A stretch of DNA of 64,000 bases from an uncultured Roseateles sp. (GCF_963422335.1 NZ_OY729424.1:620001-684000), one strand, 5' to 3'. Shown: positions 45,388 to 55,112, counted from the stretch's first letter. Notes: a model not told the origin generated them from the sequence alone. Program-made: numbers and translations.

Positions 45388-48300
45388 ATGCGCGGCGCTG
45401 ATTTCGTCCTCGGTGACTGGGCTGTCCAGCCCGGCGCCAACCGGCTGGAGTGTGGCGATCAGGTACGCCAGGTCGAGCCGCGGGCGATGGACGTGCTGGT
45501 CGCCTTGTGCGAGCGTCCCGGCGAGGTGCTGAGCGCCGAAGACCTCTTGACCCAATGCTGGGCCGACGCACCGCTGGGTGACAACCCGGTGCACAAGACG
45601 ATTGCCCAGCTGCGCCGCGCCCTGGGCGACAGCGCCACCGAGCCGCGCTATATCGAGACCATACGCAAGCGCGGCTATCGCGCCGTGGCGGCGGTGCGTT
45701 CGCTGGATGGCGGCATCGAGCAGGCGCGCGAGGGCGCCTGGGCGGGCGGCTCGCCGTTTCGCGGCCTGCTGGCCTTCGACGAGGCCCATGCCCAGGTGTT
45801 TTACGGCCGCGAGCAGGCCACACAGGCCCTGCTGCATTGCGCCCATCAGCAACTGCTCAGCCAGCAGGGCATGTGCCTGGTGCTGGGGCCCAGCGGCTCG
45901 GGCAAGACCTCGCTGGTGCTGGCCGGCCTGGTCCCGGCCCTGACACGGCCCACGGGCTTCGACGGCGTGCGCGCACTCAGCAGCACCAGTCTGGACCTGG
46001 GCGACGTCGGTGCGCAATCGTTGCTCACAGCGCTGGCCGCGGCGCTGATGGATTGGGAACTGGGCGAGGGCAAACCGATGTTCCCCGGCACCAGCGCCAG
46101 CTCACTGGCCGCTCATTTGCAAGATGGCATGGACATGGTGCTGTCCGAGCTTGAGTGGGCACTGAAGCGTGAAAGCGGTCAGGACGACGCGCCCAAAGCG
46201 ATCCAGCTGCTGTTTGTGGACCGGCTGGAGGCCCTGTTCGTCGCGCCCGAGTTCGACGAAGTCCAGCGCCAGGGCTTTCTGGACACCCTGCAGGCACTGG
46301 CCCGTGGCGGCCGCGTGCTGGTGGTGGCCGCCTGTCGCAATGACTTCTATCCGCGCCTGGCCGAATACCCGCAGCTGATGGCCAACAAGGCCCAGGGCGC
46401 ACATTTCGACCTGGCCCCGCCGACGCGGGCAGAGATCACGCAGATGATCCGCCTGCCCGCCCGCGCCGCTGGCCTGAGCTTCGGCTTCGACACCGCCACC
46501 CAGACGCGGCTGGACGATGTGCTGTGCGACGACGCCGCCCACAGCCCCGACGCGCTGCCGCTGCTGCAGTACACGCTGGAGGAGCTCTACCGCCAGCGCG
46601 GCCCGCAGGGCGAGCTGAGCTTCGAGGCCTACCGCCAGCTCGGCGGCCAGCCGGGCGGCTCGGCTGGCGGGCTGGAGGGCGCGATCGGCCTGCGCGCGGA
46701 AAGCCTTATCGCTGCGCTGCTGCCCATCCAGCAGGAGGCCCTGCCCCATGTGCTGTCCCTGCTGGTGATGCTGTCCGGCGACGAGTCGCGGGTGACCAGC
46801 CGGCGCGCGCTATGGGCCGAGCTGCGCGGACCGGCCGAGCGCGAGCTGGTGCAGGCGCTGGTCGATGCCCGGCTGCTGGTCAGCGATCTGATCGACGGCC
46901 AGGCCGGCTTTCGCGTCGCCCACGAAGCCATCCTGCGGCGCTGGCCCCGGGTCACCGACTGGATCGCCGCCCATCTGCAGGCCCTGCAGCTGCGCAGCCG
47001 CCTGCGCTCCCAGGTGCAGCGCTGGCTGGACGAAGCGCGCAGCGCCGAATACCTGCTGCCCAAGGGCAAGCAGCTGGTCGAGACGCGAGAGCTGCTGCAG
47101 CGCGTCGAGTTCTCGTTCAGCCAGGCCGAGCAGGACTTCGTTCAGGCTTCGCTGCGCCGCGCCCGGCTGGGCGAGCGGCTGCGCCTGTCGGCGGTGATAG
47201 GCATCGCCGCGCTGGCCGTGCTGGCGGGGACGCTCGCCTGGCGCGCCCACCGCGCCGAACAGATCGCCCAGCAGCGCAGCGCCCAGGCCGACGACCTTGT
47301 CGGCTACATGCTCGGCGACTTCGCCGACAAGCTGCGGCCGATCGGCCGGCTGGAGCTGCTGGACAGCGTCGGCACCAAGGCGATGGAGCATTTGGCAGCG
47401 GCACAAGCGGGGGATGGCAACGGCGATGCGCGCAGCATCCTGCAGCGGGCCAAGGCGCTGACGGTGATTGGCGAGGTGCGCGTCTTCAAGCGTGAGCTGG
47501 ATGCTGCGATCGAGCCTCTGCAAACCGCACGAGGTTTGCTTTCTGCCGCGCCGCCCGAGGGCCAATTGACGGCGGATTGGCGCAAGGCGCAAGGCACGGC
47601 TGCATTCTGGCTGGGTCATGTGCATTTCACCAAGCGACAGTTTGATCCGGCACGTGTCGAGTTCGAGGACTACCGCCGCTACAGCGCCGCCTGGTTGGAG
47701 GCAGCACCGACACAACTCGAGGCCACAGCGGAGCTGTCCTACGCGCAAAACAGCCTGGGAACCGTGATGCTGACCACCGGTGATCTGCTCGGTGCGACCC
47801 AACAATTCCGCGAATCGATCGCCTTGAAGCAGCAGGTGCTGAACCAGCGCCCGCAGGATCTGACGCTCAGGGCTGGGGTGGCCGACAGCATGACCTGGCT
47901 GGGCACCACCCTGCTGTGGCAAGGCGAGTTCCGGCAAGCCCAGCAACTCTTCGCCGACGGTCTGCAAGGTGTTGTCAGCGCCCGCGCCTCGGCCCCCAAG
48001 GATCTGGAGTGGGTGTACCGCGAAGCACTGGCGCGCTGGTGGCTGGGCAACGCCTGGCACCGGCTGCGCGACCCGGCACAGGCCCGTAGCGAATGGTCAA
48101 GCGGTTTGGCGCTGACCCGAGAGTTGCTTCAGCAAGAACCGAAGAACCGCCGCTGGCGGTTGATGCAGACCCGCCTGGAAGTGGCGCAAGCGAGCGCAAC
48201 AATTGGCAGCATGGGCTCGCAGGCCAGCCGCTTGCGCGAGCTGAGCGATGAAATGGCAGCGCTGGACCAGGGCGCCCTGTCCGGCGCAGCCCTGCAGCGC

Positions 48301-48678
48301 CTGCCGCTGCGAGTGCAGACCCAGCTGGCGCTGGCCAGCGCCCTGGAGGCGCAGGGGCAGCAAGCCCAGGCCATGCAGTTGCTGAACGACCTGCTGCCGG
48401 TGGTGCAAGACGCCATTGCCCGCCAGCCCGAAGATCTGCGATTGCGGGTCGAGCGCGGCCGTTTGCGCTTGGCCCTGGCGGGAGCCCGCCCCACGAACGC
48501 CGCCGCGCAAGCACAGTGCACCCAGGTATTGACCGAGTTAAAAGAACTGGACCCCTTATTGCGGGTTCATTTCGATATTACCGAGGTCTGGGTTCAGGCA
48601 CATTCCTGCTTGGGTCGAAGCGGGCAGGTATTGCGCGAGCAGGAATGGTTATCAAAACGCCTACCGCCCGGCGTTTGA
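45388..48678 (+). CDS. Winged-helix / nSTAND P-loop ATPase / TPR membrane protein
   Basis: 1096 aa. Residues 1-103 form an OmpR/CadC-type winged helix (PRAMDVLVALCERPGEVLS, RKRGYRAV). Residues about 120-560 are an nSTAND-type ATPase: SPFRGLLAFDEAHAQVFYGRE leads to Walker A GPSGSGKTS (167-175), with LLFVDRLEALF as Walker B near 275. One transmembrane helix (about 601-620) follows and then a TPR-like helical region (about 690-1090). The order suggests a ligand-sensing, ATP-dependent switch with a DNA-binding head. Its last codons and the next gene use AT-richer codons (TTA, ATT). A small gene starts 39 nt downstream and is its likely partner. Confidence 0.88.
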   Translation: MRGADFVLGDWAVQPGANRLECGDQVRQVEPRAMDVLVALCERPGEVLSAEDLLTQCWADAPLGDNPVHKTIAQLRRALGDSATEPRYIETIRKRGYRAVAAVRSLDGGIEQAREGAWAGGSPFRGLLAFDEAHAQVFYGREQATQALLHCAHQQLLSQQGMCLVLGPSGSGKTSLVLAGLVPALTRPTGFDGVRALSSTSLDLGDVGAQSLLTALAAALMDWELGEGKPMFPGTSASSLAAHLQDGMDMVLSELEWALKRESGQDDAPKAIQLLFVDRLEALFVAPEFDEVQRQGFLDTLQALARGGRVLVVAACRNDFYPRLAEYPQLMANKAQGAHFDLAPPTRAEITQMIRLPARAAGLSFGFDTATQTRLDDVLCDDAAHSPDALPLLQYTLEELYRQRGPQGELSFEAYRQLGGQPGGSAGGLEGAIGLRAESLIAALLPIQQEALPHVLSLLVMLSGDESRVTSRRALWAELRGPAERELVQALVDARLLVSDLIDGQAGFRVAHEAILRRWPRVTDWIAAHLQALQLRSRLRSQVQRWLDEARSAEYLLPKGKQLVETRELLQRVEFSFSQAEQDFVQASLRRARLGERLRLSAVIGIAALAVLAGTLAWRAHRAEQIAQQRSAQADDLVGYMLGDFADKLRPIGRLELLDSVGTKAMEHLAAAQAGDGNGDARSILQRAKALTVIGEVRVFKRELDAAIEPLQTARGLLSAAPPEGQLTADWRKAQGTAAFWLGHVHFTKRQFDPARVEFEDYRRYSAAWLEAAPTQLEATAELSYAQNSLGTVMLTTGDLLGATQQFRESIALKQQVLNQRPQDLTLRAGVADSMTWLGTTLLWQGEFRQAQQLFADGLQGVVSARASAPKDLEWVYREALARWWLGNAWHRLRDPAQARSEWSSGLALTRELLQQEPKNRRWRLMQTRLEVAQASATIGSMGSQASRLRELSDEMAALDQGALSGAALQRLPLRVQTQLALASALEAQGQQAQAMQLLNDLLPVVQDAIARQPEDLRLRVERGRLRLALAGARPTNAAAQAQCTQVLTELKELDPLLRVHFDITEVWVQAHSCLGRSGQVLREQEWLSKRLPPGV

Positions 48679-48717
48679 TCCAGGATCAAAACCCACACGC
48701 CAGAGAGGAATACCGTC

Positions 48718-49086
48718 ATGCCCAATACCTATTACGTTCAGGCCCAGGTCAACGCCAACCAGATTGCTGTTGCCAACTACTATATTGACAAAAAATGTTC
48801 GCAACCGGCCACTCTGCCGCTGAGCATTGCCCTGAGCGCCGGCGCCTGCACCATTGTTCAGGCCACCGATTCGACGCTGACCCTGGTGGGCGCCGTATTC
48901 AAGACCATCGGTGGCGTGCCAGTGCTGACGCCCAATAACTTCTTTCCGGCCGTACAGGGCTCGGTTTCGATCAGCATGCCCACCGACGACACCGTGACCA
49001 AGGGCGTGGTCCTGCTGTTCTCCGACCCCTTGCAGGTCAACGGCCTGTATCCGACCTCGGACCCGCAAATCATCAACGACGACTGA
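48718..49086 (+). CDS. Small hypothetical protein encoded after the nSTAND gene
   Basis: 122 aa, no signal peptide. Beta-rich with polar and threonine-rich strands (YYVQAQVNANQIAVANYYID, LPLSIALSAGACTIVQATD) and a C-terminal DPQIINDD. GAGAGGAA precedes the ATG. The end is reminiscent of small DP-EP family proteins (from memory, weak). It lies 39 nt after the nSTAND gene and before a strong terminator, so it is probably co-transcribed. Function unknown. Confidence 0.7.
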   Translation: MPNTYYVQAQVNANQIAVANYYIDKKCSQPATLPLSIALSAGACTIVQATDSTLTLVGAVFKTIGGVPVLTPNNFFPAVQGSVSISMPTDDTVTKGVVLLFSDPLQVNGLYPTSDPQIINDD

Positions 49087-49208
49087 ACCGGGTGGCACGT
49101 GATACCGGGCTGATGTCGAACTGAGCCCGACATCCGCGCCGTCAAGGCGCACACTTCATTTCGGTCTTGCAGCGTGCGTACTGGTCTGCCGCGCTGATAT
49201 AGGTCCGC

Positions 49209-49243
49209 AAAACCCAAGGGTTATCCCTTGGGTTTTGTCGTTT
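49209..49243 (+). terminator. Rho-independent terminator after the nSTAND-small-protein pair
   Basis: A perfect 12-bp stem (49209-49220 with 49225-49236), loop TTAT, followed by GTCGTTT. It lies about 120 nt downstream of the small gene's stop. The remainder of 49087-49376 shows no gene. Confidence 0.75.
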
Positions 49244-49376
49244 CTGGGGTCCGGAAGCTTTCCGGAAGGTGGCATGTTCGCGGTTTTCCTAGAGTGCGTT
49301 AGCGCTTGGGGCGGATGGCTCCGGGCAGACACCGGCCACCAACGGCCGGTCCACAAAACCCATGTTGGGGCCGACC

Positions 49377-49703
49377 ATGACCAGTTTTGATCAACCACAG
49401 CAGTTCGATTCCTCACCCTCGAACCCAGGCGCAACCGCCTCGGCAGCAAAAGCCAGCGCCTCCAAGGGCCGCGTCTTCCTCGTCACCGAAGTATTGAAGG
49501 ATTTGCGCACCGAGCGTCTGCAAAGCCAGGAAGAAATGGCCCATGCCTGCAGCGACGGCAAATTCAGGGTGTCAATTGCCACCATCAAGCGCGCAGAAAC
49601 CGGCCGCGCCGTCGTGTACCGGGTGGCACGTGAATTGGCTCGTTATTTTGGCGTGCCGGTGCGGCACATCATCAAAACATCCGACAAATCGGGCATGCAG
49701 TGA
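49377..49703 (+). CDS. HTH (XRE-like) DNA-binding protein, possibly remnant of a larger regulator
   Basis: 108 aa. A flexible Ser/Ala-rich N-terminus (1-30) is followed by an HTH domain: VTEVLKDLRTERLQSQEEMAHAC, SIATIKRAETGRAV and YRVARELARYFGV. This variant HTH is the kind found at the N-terminus of large nSTAND or cyclase/TPR regulators in related bacteria (from memory), so the gene may be a stand-alone version or a truncated copy. GGGG precedes the chosen ATG; an ATG at 49362 lacks a ribosome site. The 156 nt after it hold no recognisable gene. Confidence 0.72.
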   Translation: MTSFDQPQQFDSSPSNPGATASAAKASASKGRVFLVTEVLKDLRTERLQSQEEMAHACSDGKFRVSIATIKRAETGRAVVYRVARELARYFGVPVRHIIKTSDKSGMQ

Positions 49704-49859
49704 TAGAAAAACAAACTCTGATACTTACTTGATACCAATATGATCTGGTCGGCGACAAGTCCATAAACCAGACTCTTCAACTGCTCAGGGGAATTTCAAT
49801 AAATGGGGTCAAACCCCATCGGCATATACAGGTCCGGCAGTATGGGTGGTGCATCCCAC

Positions 49860-52622
49860 TCAACTGCTGGAGCCTGTTCGGCCCCATCTGCCAATATTCG
49901 ATGACGGGTCGGGGACCGGCCCGTCCAGGGTATCGAGTACCGCATTCAAAGGCGCCAGCAGCGCGCCCAGATCTGCCTCGCTGAATTTCACCGCGCCGGC
50001 CGCGTCATGGCCCAGCACGCCCTGGGCCAGGGCCAGCTTGCGGGCCTGCAGCTCCAGCATGCGCTCCTCGATGCTGCCCTCGACGACCAGCTTGTAGACG
50101 AACACCGGCTGATCCTGGCCGATGCGGTGGGCGCGCGCCGTGGCCTGCTCCTCGACGGCCGGGTTCCACCACGGGTCCATATGGATCACGGTGTCGGCGG
50201 CGGTCAGGTTCAGGCCCACGCCGCCGGCCTTCAGACTGACCAGGAAGATCGGCGCCTCCAGGCTCTGGAACTGCCGCACCACGGCGCCGCGCTGCTGGGG
50301 CCGGGTCTTGCCGGTGAGGCTCAGGAAGGGCAGCTGCAACTCGGTGAGTTGCTCGGCAATCAGCTCCAGCATCTCGGTGAATTGCGAAAACACCAGCACG
50401 CGCCGGCCCTCGTCGACCAGGGCCGGCAGCATATCGGCCAGCAGCTCCAGCTTGGCGCGTTCCATGGTCTTCGGGGTTTTCGTGCCCTTGACCAGATGGG
50501 GATCGCAGCAGACCTGGCGCAGCTTCAACAGCGCATCGAGGATGGTGATCTGCGCGCCCTGGAAACTTTGCCGCGCCAGCACGCGCCGCACCTGCTCGTC
50601 GGCCGCGGCGCGCACGCCCTCGTAGAGCTGGCGCTGCTGGCCCTGCAGCTGCACGCGCTTGATGACCTCGGTGCGCGGCGGCAGTTCGCTCGCCACGTCC
50701 TGCTTGCGGCGGCGCAGGATGAAGGGCCGCACGCGCTGGGCCAGCAGCTGCGCGCGCAGGGTTTCGCCGTTCTCCTCGATGGGCTTGCGCCAGCGGCGGG
50801 CAAAGTCCCGCGCGTCGCCCAGAAAGCCGGGCATCAGGAAGTCGAACTGGGCCCACAGCTCGCCGAGATGGTTCTCCAGCGGCGTGCCGGTCAGACACAG
50901 GCAGTGGCGGGCCTGCAGGCGGCGCAGCGCGCGGGCGCTGCGGCCACCGGCGTTCTTCACCATCTGCGCCTCGTCGAGTATCAGCAGATGGAAGCGCTGG
51001 GCGGCCAAGCGCTCGATATCGCGCCACAGCAGCGGATAGGTGGTCAGCACCAGATCGTGATCGCCCATCTGCTGGAACAGGGTGTCGCGCGCTGGCCCCT
51101 GCAGGGTCAGCAGGCTCAAAGATGGCGCCATGCGCCGCGCCTCGGCCTGCCAGTTGAAGATCAGCGAGGTCGGCAGCACGACCAGGGTCGGCAGGTCCAG
51201 CCGCCCGGCCTGCTTCTCGACCAGCACATGGGCCAGCGCCTGGGCCGTCTTGCCCAGGCCCATATCGTCGGCCAGGATGCCACCCAGCTGCTGGGCCCGC
51301 AGATACTGCAGCCAGGCCAGGCCCTCGAGCTGGTAGGGCCGCAGCTGCACATTCAGCCCCTGGGGCGCCGCCACCGGCTGAGGTGCACCCAGCGCCTGCA
51401 GCCGCCGCGCCAGGCTGGCCAGGCCGGCCTCGCCCTCCAGCTGCCAGCCGCTCTGGTCGCCAACGCGATGGGCCTGCACCAGGCCCCAGCGCAGGGCCTC
51501 CAGCCGGCGCGCCTCCCAGGCACCCAGACGCAGCGGGCCCTCCTGGTTTTGCGCGCGCAGCGGGTCGGTCAGCAGATCGACCATCGCGCCGATGATGGCC
51601 TTCAGCGGCGCGGCCGGTGCCTCGATGCGGCGGCCCCCGGGCGCACGCAGCGAGATCACCGCGCGGTCGTCGATGGCGGCGATCTGCGCGGCGCTGAGCC
51701 AGCGCGTGTCGCGCTTCAGCAGATCGGCCAGCATCGGGGCCAGGTCCAACGTCTGGCCATCGATCTCGACACCCAGGCTCAGCAGCCAGGAGCCCTCGCG
51801 CTCGGGCAGCTTGAGCTTGTCGACCGGGCGCTGGCGGGCGGCCAGAGGTTCGTCCAGCGCCTTGCCCAGCAACTCACCGGTGTCCGGGCTGACGATCAGC
51901 TTCCAGCGCTGCACCGGCACGCTCTCGTGCGCAAAGCCGGGCTTGACGACCACCGTCCAGCCCAGGGCCTGCAGCCGCGGCACCTGCTCGGCCCAGAAGT
52001 CGCCGAAGAACTCCTCCTGGGCCAGGGTCCAGACCGGGCCCAGCTGCTCGCCGGCCTCGCGCCTGCGCCATTGCAGATGGCCAGCAGGCACCGGCACAAA
52101 GCCCAGCTCCCAAACCAGATCGATCGCATCGGCCTCGGCCGCCAGATCGCGCCGCATCAGTTGAACCGGCCCCCCGGTGTCGTAGAGCGCCTGCAGCGGC
52201 GCGGGCCGGCGGTTCAGCACCGAGTTCGGGGCCTCGGTCTGCCAGCGGGCGCCAGCCTCGGTGCGGTAGGTCCAGGTGATGTAGGCCACCGTCACCTGCT
52301 CGCCGCGCGGGCCCAGCTTGCCGCTGGGTTTGAGGCCCAGCAGGCCGTCGCCGCGACTCAGCGTCTGCAGGGTCAGGCAGGGGCGGAACTGGCCGCTGAC
52401 GGTGCCGGGTTCGGGGTCCTCCGGTTCGGGCGCCTCAGCCGGCAGCCCCTCGGCCTCGCCACGCAGCAGGGCCATCACGCGGGCGGCGTCCTCGTCGGCC
52501 AGCGTGGGCAGGCTTTTCAGCGTCGCCGCATCGGCCTGGCGGCGCAGCGCGTCCACCCAGGCGGCCACGACCTGCTCGCGGCGCTGCGCGGTTGGACGGT
52601 CTGGCGGTGGTGGGTGGCTCAT
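49860..52622 (-). CDS. SNF2-family DEAD/DEAH-box helicase
   Basis: 920 aa. A long N-terminal region is followed by the SNF2 ATPase: GGILADDMGLGKTAQALAH (Walker A, about 450), LLILDEAQMVKN (DEAQ, about 549), LCLTGTPLENHLGELW, and the C-terminal helicase lobe with VFSQFTEML, SLKAGGVGLNLTAADTVIH and ARAHRIGQDQPV (about 837). It probably moves proteins or remodels nucleic-acid complexes, as HepA/RapA relatives do. It is divergent from the AraC-type regulator, with 35 nt between the starts. Confidence 0.93.
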   Translation of the reverse strand: MSHPPPPDRPTAQRREQVVAAWVDALRRQADAATLKSLPTLADEDAARVMALLRGEAEGLPAEAPEPEDPEPGTVSGQFRPCLTLQTLSRGDGLLGLKPSGKLGPRGEQVTVAYITWTYRTEAGARWQTEAPNSVLNRRPAPLQALYDTGGPVQLMRRDLAAEADAIDLVWELGFVPVPAGHLQWRRREAGEQLGPVWTLAQEEFFGDFWAEQVPRLQALGWTVVVKPGFAHESVPVQRWKLIVSPDTGELLGKALDEPLAARQRPVDKLKLPEREGSWLLSLGVEIDGQTLDLAPMLADLLKRDTRWLSAAQIAAIDDRAVISLRAPGGRRIEAPAAPLKAIIGAMVDLLTDPLRAQNQEGPLRLGAWEARRLEALRWGLVQAHRVGDQSGWQLEGEAGLASLARRLQALGAPQPVAAPQGLNVQLRPYQLEGLAWLQYLRAQQLGGILADDMGLGKTAQALAHVLVEKQAGRLDLPTLVVLPTSLIFNWQAEARRMAPSLSLLTLQGPARDTLFQQMGDHDLVLTTYPLLWRDIERLAAQRFHLLILDEAQMVKNAGGRSARALRRLQARHCLCLTGTPLENHLGELWAQFDFLMPGFLGDARDFARRWRKPIEENGETLRAQLLAQRVRPFILRRRKQDVASELPPRTEVIKRVQLQGQQRQLYEGVRAAADEQVRRVLARQSFQGAQITILDALLKLRQVCCDPHLVKGTKTPKTMERAKLELLADMLPALVDEGRRVLVFSQFTEMLELIAEQLTELQLPFLSLTGKTRPQQRGAVVRQFQSLEAPIFLVSLKAGGVGLNLTAADTVIHMDPWWNPAVEEQATARAHRIGQDQPVFVYKLVVEGSIEERMLELQARKLALAQGVLGHDAAGAVKFSEADLGALLAPLNAVLDTLDGPVPDPSSNIGRWGRTGSSS

Positions 52623-52657
52623 GGACGGCGATTGTGCAGCCCCTACACTGCCGCCCC

Positions 52658-53626
52658 ATGAAGCCCAGTGACTCGAACCGTGCCCACTCGCTGGCCTATG
52701 CCCAGCGCATGAACAGGGTGCTGGACCACATCGACCGCCACCTGGACCAGGCGCTGGACCTGCCCAGTCTGGCCGAGGTCGCGCATTTTTCGGCCTTCCA
52801 CTTCCATCGCCTGTTCGCCGCCTGGACCGGCGAGACGCTGGGCGACTATCTGCGCCGCCGCCGGCTCGAGGTGGCGGCCGTGCACCTGGCCAATCATTCG
52901 CGTCGGCCGGTGCTGGACGTGGCGCTGGCGGTCGGCTTCGGCTCCGGCGAGGCCTTTGCCCGCGCCTTCAAGCTGCGCTTCGGCTGCACGCCCAGCGCCT
53001 GGCGTGAGCAGACGCCGCAGCGCTGGGCCGATCAGCTGGAGGCCGTGCGCGCCCAGGCGGCACAGAGCAATCTGGATCAGGCCGACCGCAAGCCCGGTCA
53101 GGCGACGGGCGGGCCTTTGACCCATCCTGAGTACTCCTCAAACCCGGAGCTTGCTATGGAAGTGAAACTCAACACCCTGCCCGGCACACGCGTCGCCTAT
53201 CTGCGCCACACCGGTCCCTATGGCCCCAGCGTCGGCCGCTTCTGGGCCGAGACCTTCTTCCCCTGGCGCGCCGCCCAGGGCCTGGGGCATGCTCCCTGCT
53301 ACGGCATAGGCCATGACGACCCCAGCGTCGGCGACCCGGCCAAATTCCGCTACGACGCCTGCGTCGAGGTGCCGGCCGACTTCGTCGCCAAGAGCCCGGC
53401 CGGCATCGCCGATCTGCCTGGTGGCCGCTATGCGGTAGCCGCCTTCTACGGCACCGGCGCCGACATCGGGCTGGCCTGGACCGAGTTCCTGCGCGACTGG
53501 CTGCCCGCCAGCGGCCTGGAGCCCGACGGCAGGCCCTGCTTCGAGTACTACCCGGCCGATGGCCGCTACGACCCGGCCACCGGCGCCTTCGAGTGCCAGC
53601 TGTGCCTGCCGGTGCGGGCACGCTGA
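52658..53626 (+). CDS. AraC family regulator with GyrI-like effector domain
   Basis: 322 aa. The N-terminal AraC/XylS DNA-binding domain (about 15-117) has two HTHs, LPSLAEVAHFSAFHFHRLF and VLDVALAVGFGSGEAFARAF. After a linker, the C-terminal GyrI-like/SOUL-type domain (about 167-322) begins VKLNTLPGTRVAYLRHTGPY, a fold that binds small hydrophobic or cationic ligands. This Rob/GyrI arrangement usually senses drugs. The next gene starts 61 nt later on the same strand. Confidence 0.92.
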   Translation: MKPSDSNRAHSLAYAQRMNRVLDHIDRHLDQALDLPSLAEVAHFSAFHFHRLFAAWTGETLGDYLRRRRLEVAAVHLANHSRRPVLDVALAVGFGSGEAFARAFKLRFGCTPSAWREQTPQRWADQLEAVRAQAAQSNLDQADRKPGQATGGPLTHPEYSSNPELAMEVKLNTLPGTRVAYLRHTGPYGPSVGRFWAETFFPWRAAQGLGHAPCYGIGHDDPSVGDPAKFRYDACVEVPADFVAKSPAGIADLPGGRYAVAAFYGTGADIGLAWTEFLRDWLPASGLEPDGRPCFEYYPADGRYDPATGAFECQLCLPVRAR

Positions 53627-53687
53627 ACCCGGTTGCTCGGGCCGCACGGCCTATCATCGGCGTCATCTCAGCTATGCGGTGCCCGCC

Positions 53688-55112
53688 ATGAACAGCTTGC
53701 AGCGTGACGTCGTCATCATCGGCACCGGCACCGCCGGCATGACGGCCTACCGGTCGGCGCTGGCGCACACCTCCAGCGTGCTGGCGATCGAGGGCGGGCC
53801 CTATGGCACGACCTGCGCCCGTGTCGGCTGCATGCCCAGCAAGCTGCTAATCGCCGCGGCCGAGGCGGCGCACAGCGCCGGCGAGGCCCACCGCTTCGGC
53901 GTGCATGTGGCGCCGCCGCGCATCGACGGCGCCCAGGTGATGCAGCGGGTGCGCGACGAGCGCGACCGTTTTGTCGGCTTCGTCACCGAGGCGGTCGACA
54001 AATGGCCGGCCGAACACCGGCTGCAAGGCCATGCCCGCTTTGTCGCGCCGGGCGTGTTGCAGCTCGACGATCACACCCGCGTCGAGGCCGGCCGCATCGT
54101 CATCGCCACCGGCTCGACGCCCGACGTCAACCCGGCCTGGCGCCAGACCCTGGGCGAGCGGCTGATCATCAACGACGATGTGTTCGACTGGCAGACCCTG
54201 CCGGCCTCGGTAGCCGTGATGGGCACCGGCGTGATCGGCCTGGAGCTGGCCCAGGCGCTGCACCGGCTGGGCGTACGCGTGCGGCTGTACGGGCGCTCGG
54301 GCCGCGTCGGGCCGCTGACCGATCCGCTGCTGCAGGCCTTGAGCGCCAAGATCTTCGCTGCCGAGCTGCCGATGACGCTGGGGGCCGAACTGGCCGTGGC
54401 CCGCGACGGCGACCAGGTGCTGGTGACGACCCCGGCCGGCACCGAGCGCTTCGACTACCTGCTGGCAGCCACCGGCCGCAGGCCCAATGTCAAGACGCTG
54501 GGGCTGGAACATGCCGGCCTGCCACTGGGCGCCAACGGCGTGCCCATCGCCGACCGCAACACCGGCCAGATCGGCAACAGCGCCGTGTTCCTGGCCGGCG
54601 ATGCCGGCGACGAACACATGCTGCTGCACGAGGCTGCCGACGAGGGCCGCATCGCCGGAGACAACGCCGGCCGCTATCCCGATGTGCGCGTGCGCCCGCG
54701 CCGCGCGCCGCTGGCCGTGGTGTTCAGCGATCCGCAAATCATGCTGGCCGGGGCCAGCTACACCCAGCTGCTGCACCAGGGCCTGGCCTTCCAGACCGGC
54801 CAGGTTTCGTTCGAGGACCAGGGCCGCAGCCGCGTGATGCTGAAGAACCAGGGTGCGCTGCGCCTCTATGCCGAGTGCGGCAGCGGCCGCTTCCTGGGCG
54901 CCGAGATGATTGGCCCCGCGGCCGAGCATCTGGGCCATCTGCTGGCCTGGTCGGCCCAGCGCGGTGACACCGTGCAGCAGATGCTGGACAGCCCCTTCTA
55001 CCATCCGGTGGTAGAGGAAGGCCTGCGCAGCGCCCTGCGTGAACTGCAGCGCGCGCTGCATATGGGGCCGCCGCCGGTGGAGCGTTGCCTGGACTGCGGC
55101 CCGGGCGCCTGA
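53688..55112 (+). CDS. Dihydrolipoyl dehydrogenase-like flavoprotein disulfide reductase
   Basis: 474 aa. FAD site VVIIGTGTAGMTA at the N-terminus, the redox disulfide in TTCARVGCMPSK (C-x4-C), the NAD(P) site VAVMGTGVIGLELAQ, and a second FAD motif VFLAGDAGDEHMLLHEAADEG. The C-terminal dimerisation domain has HPVVEEGLRSAL at the position of the catalytic His-Glu, differing from the usual HPTxSE of lipoamide dehydrogenases. No 2-oxoacid dehydrogenase genes are nearby, so the physiological disulfide is uncertain. It ends CLDCGPGA, an extra cysteine pair. Confidence 0.85.
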   Translation: MNSLQRDVVIIGTGTAGMTAYRSALAHTSSVLAIEGGPYGTTCARVGCMPSKLLIAAAEAAHSAGEAHRFGVHVAPPRIDGAQVMQRVRDERDRFVGFVTEAVDKWPAEHRLQGHARFVAPGVLQLDDHTRVEAGRIVIATGSTPDVNPAWRQTLGERLIINDDVFDWQTLPASVAVMGTGVIGLELAQALHRLGVRVRLYGRSGRVGPLTDPLLQALSAKIFAAELPMTLGAELAVARDGDQVLVTTPAGTERFDYLLAATGRRPNVKTLGLEHAGLPLGANGVPIADRNTGQIGNSAVFLAGDAGDEHMLLHEAADEGRIAGDNAGRYPDVRVRPRRAPLAVVFSDPQIMLAGASYTQLLHQGLAFQTGQVSFEDQGRSRVMLKNQGALRLYAECGSGRFLGAEMIGPAAEHLGHLLAWSAQRGDTVQQMLDSPFYHPVVEEGLRSALRELQRALHMGPPPVERCLDCGPGA

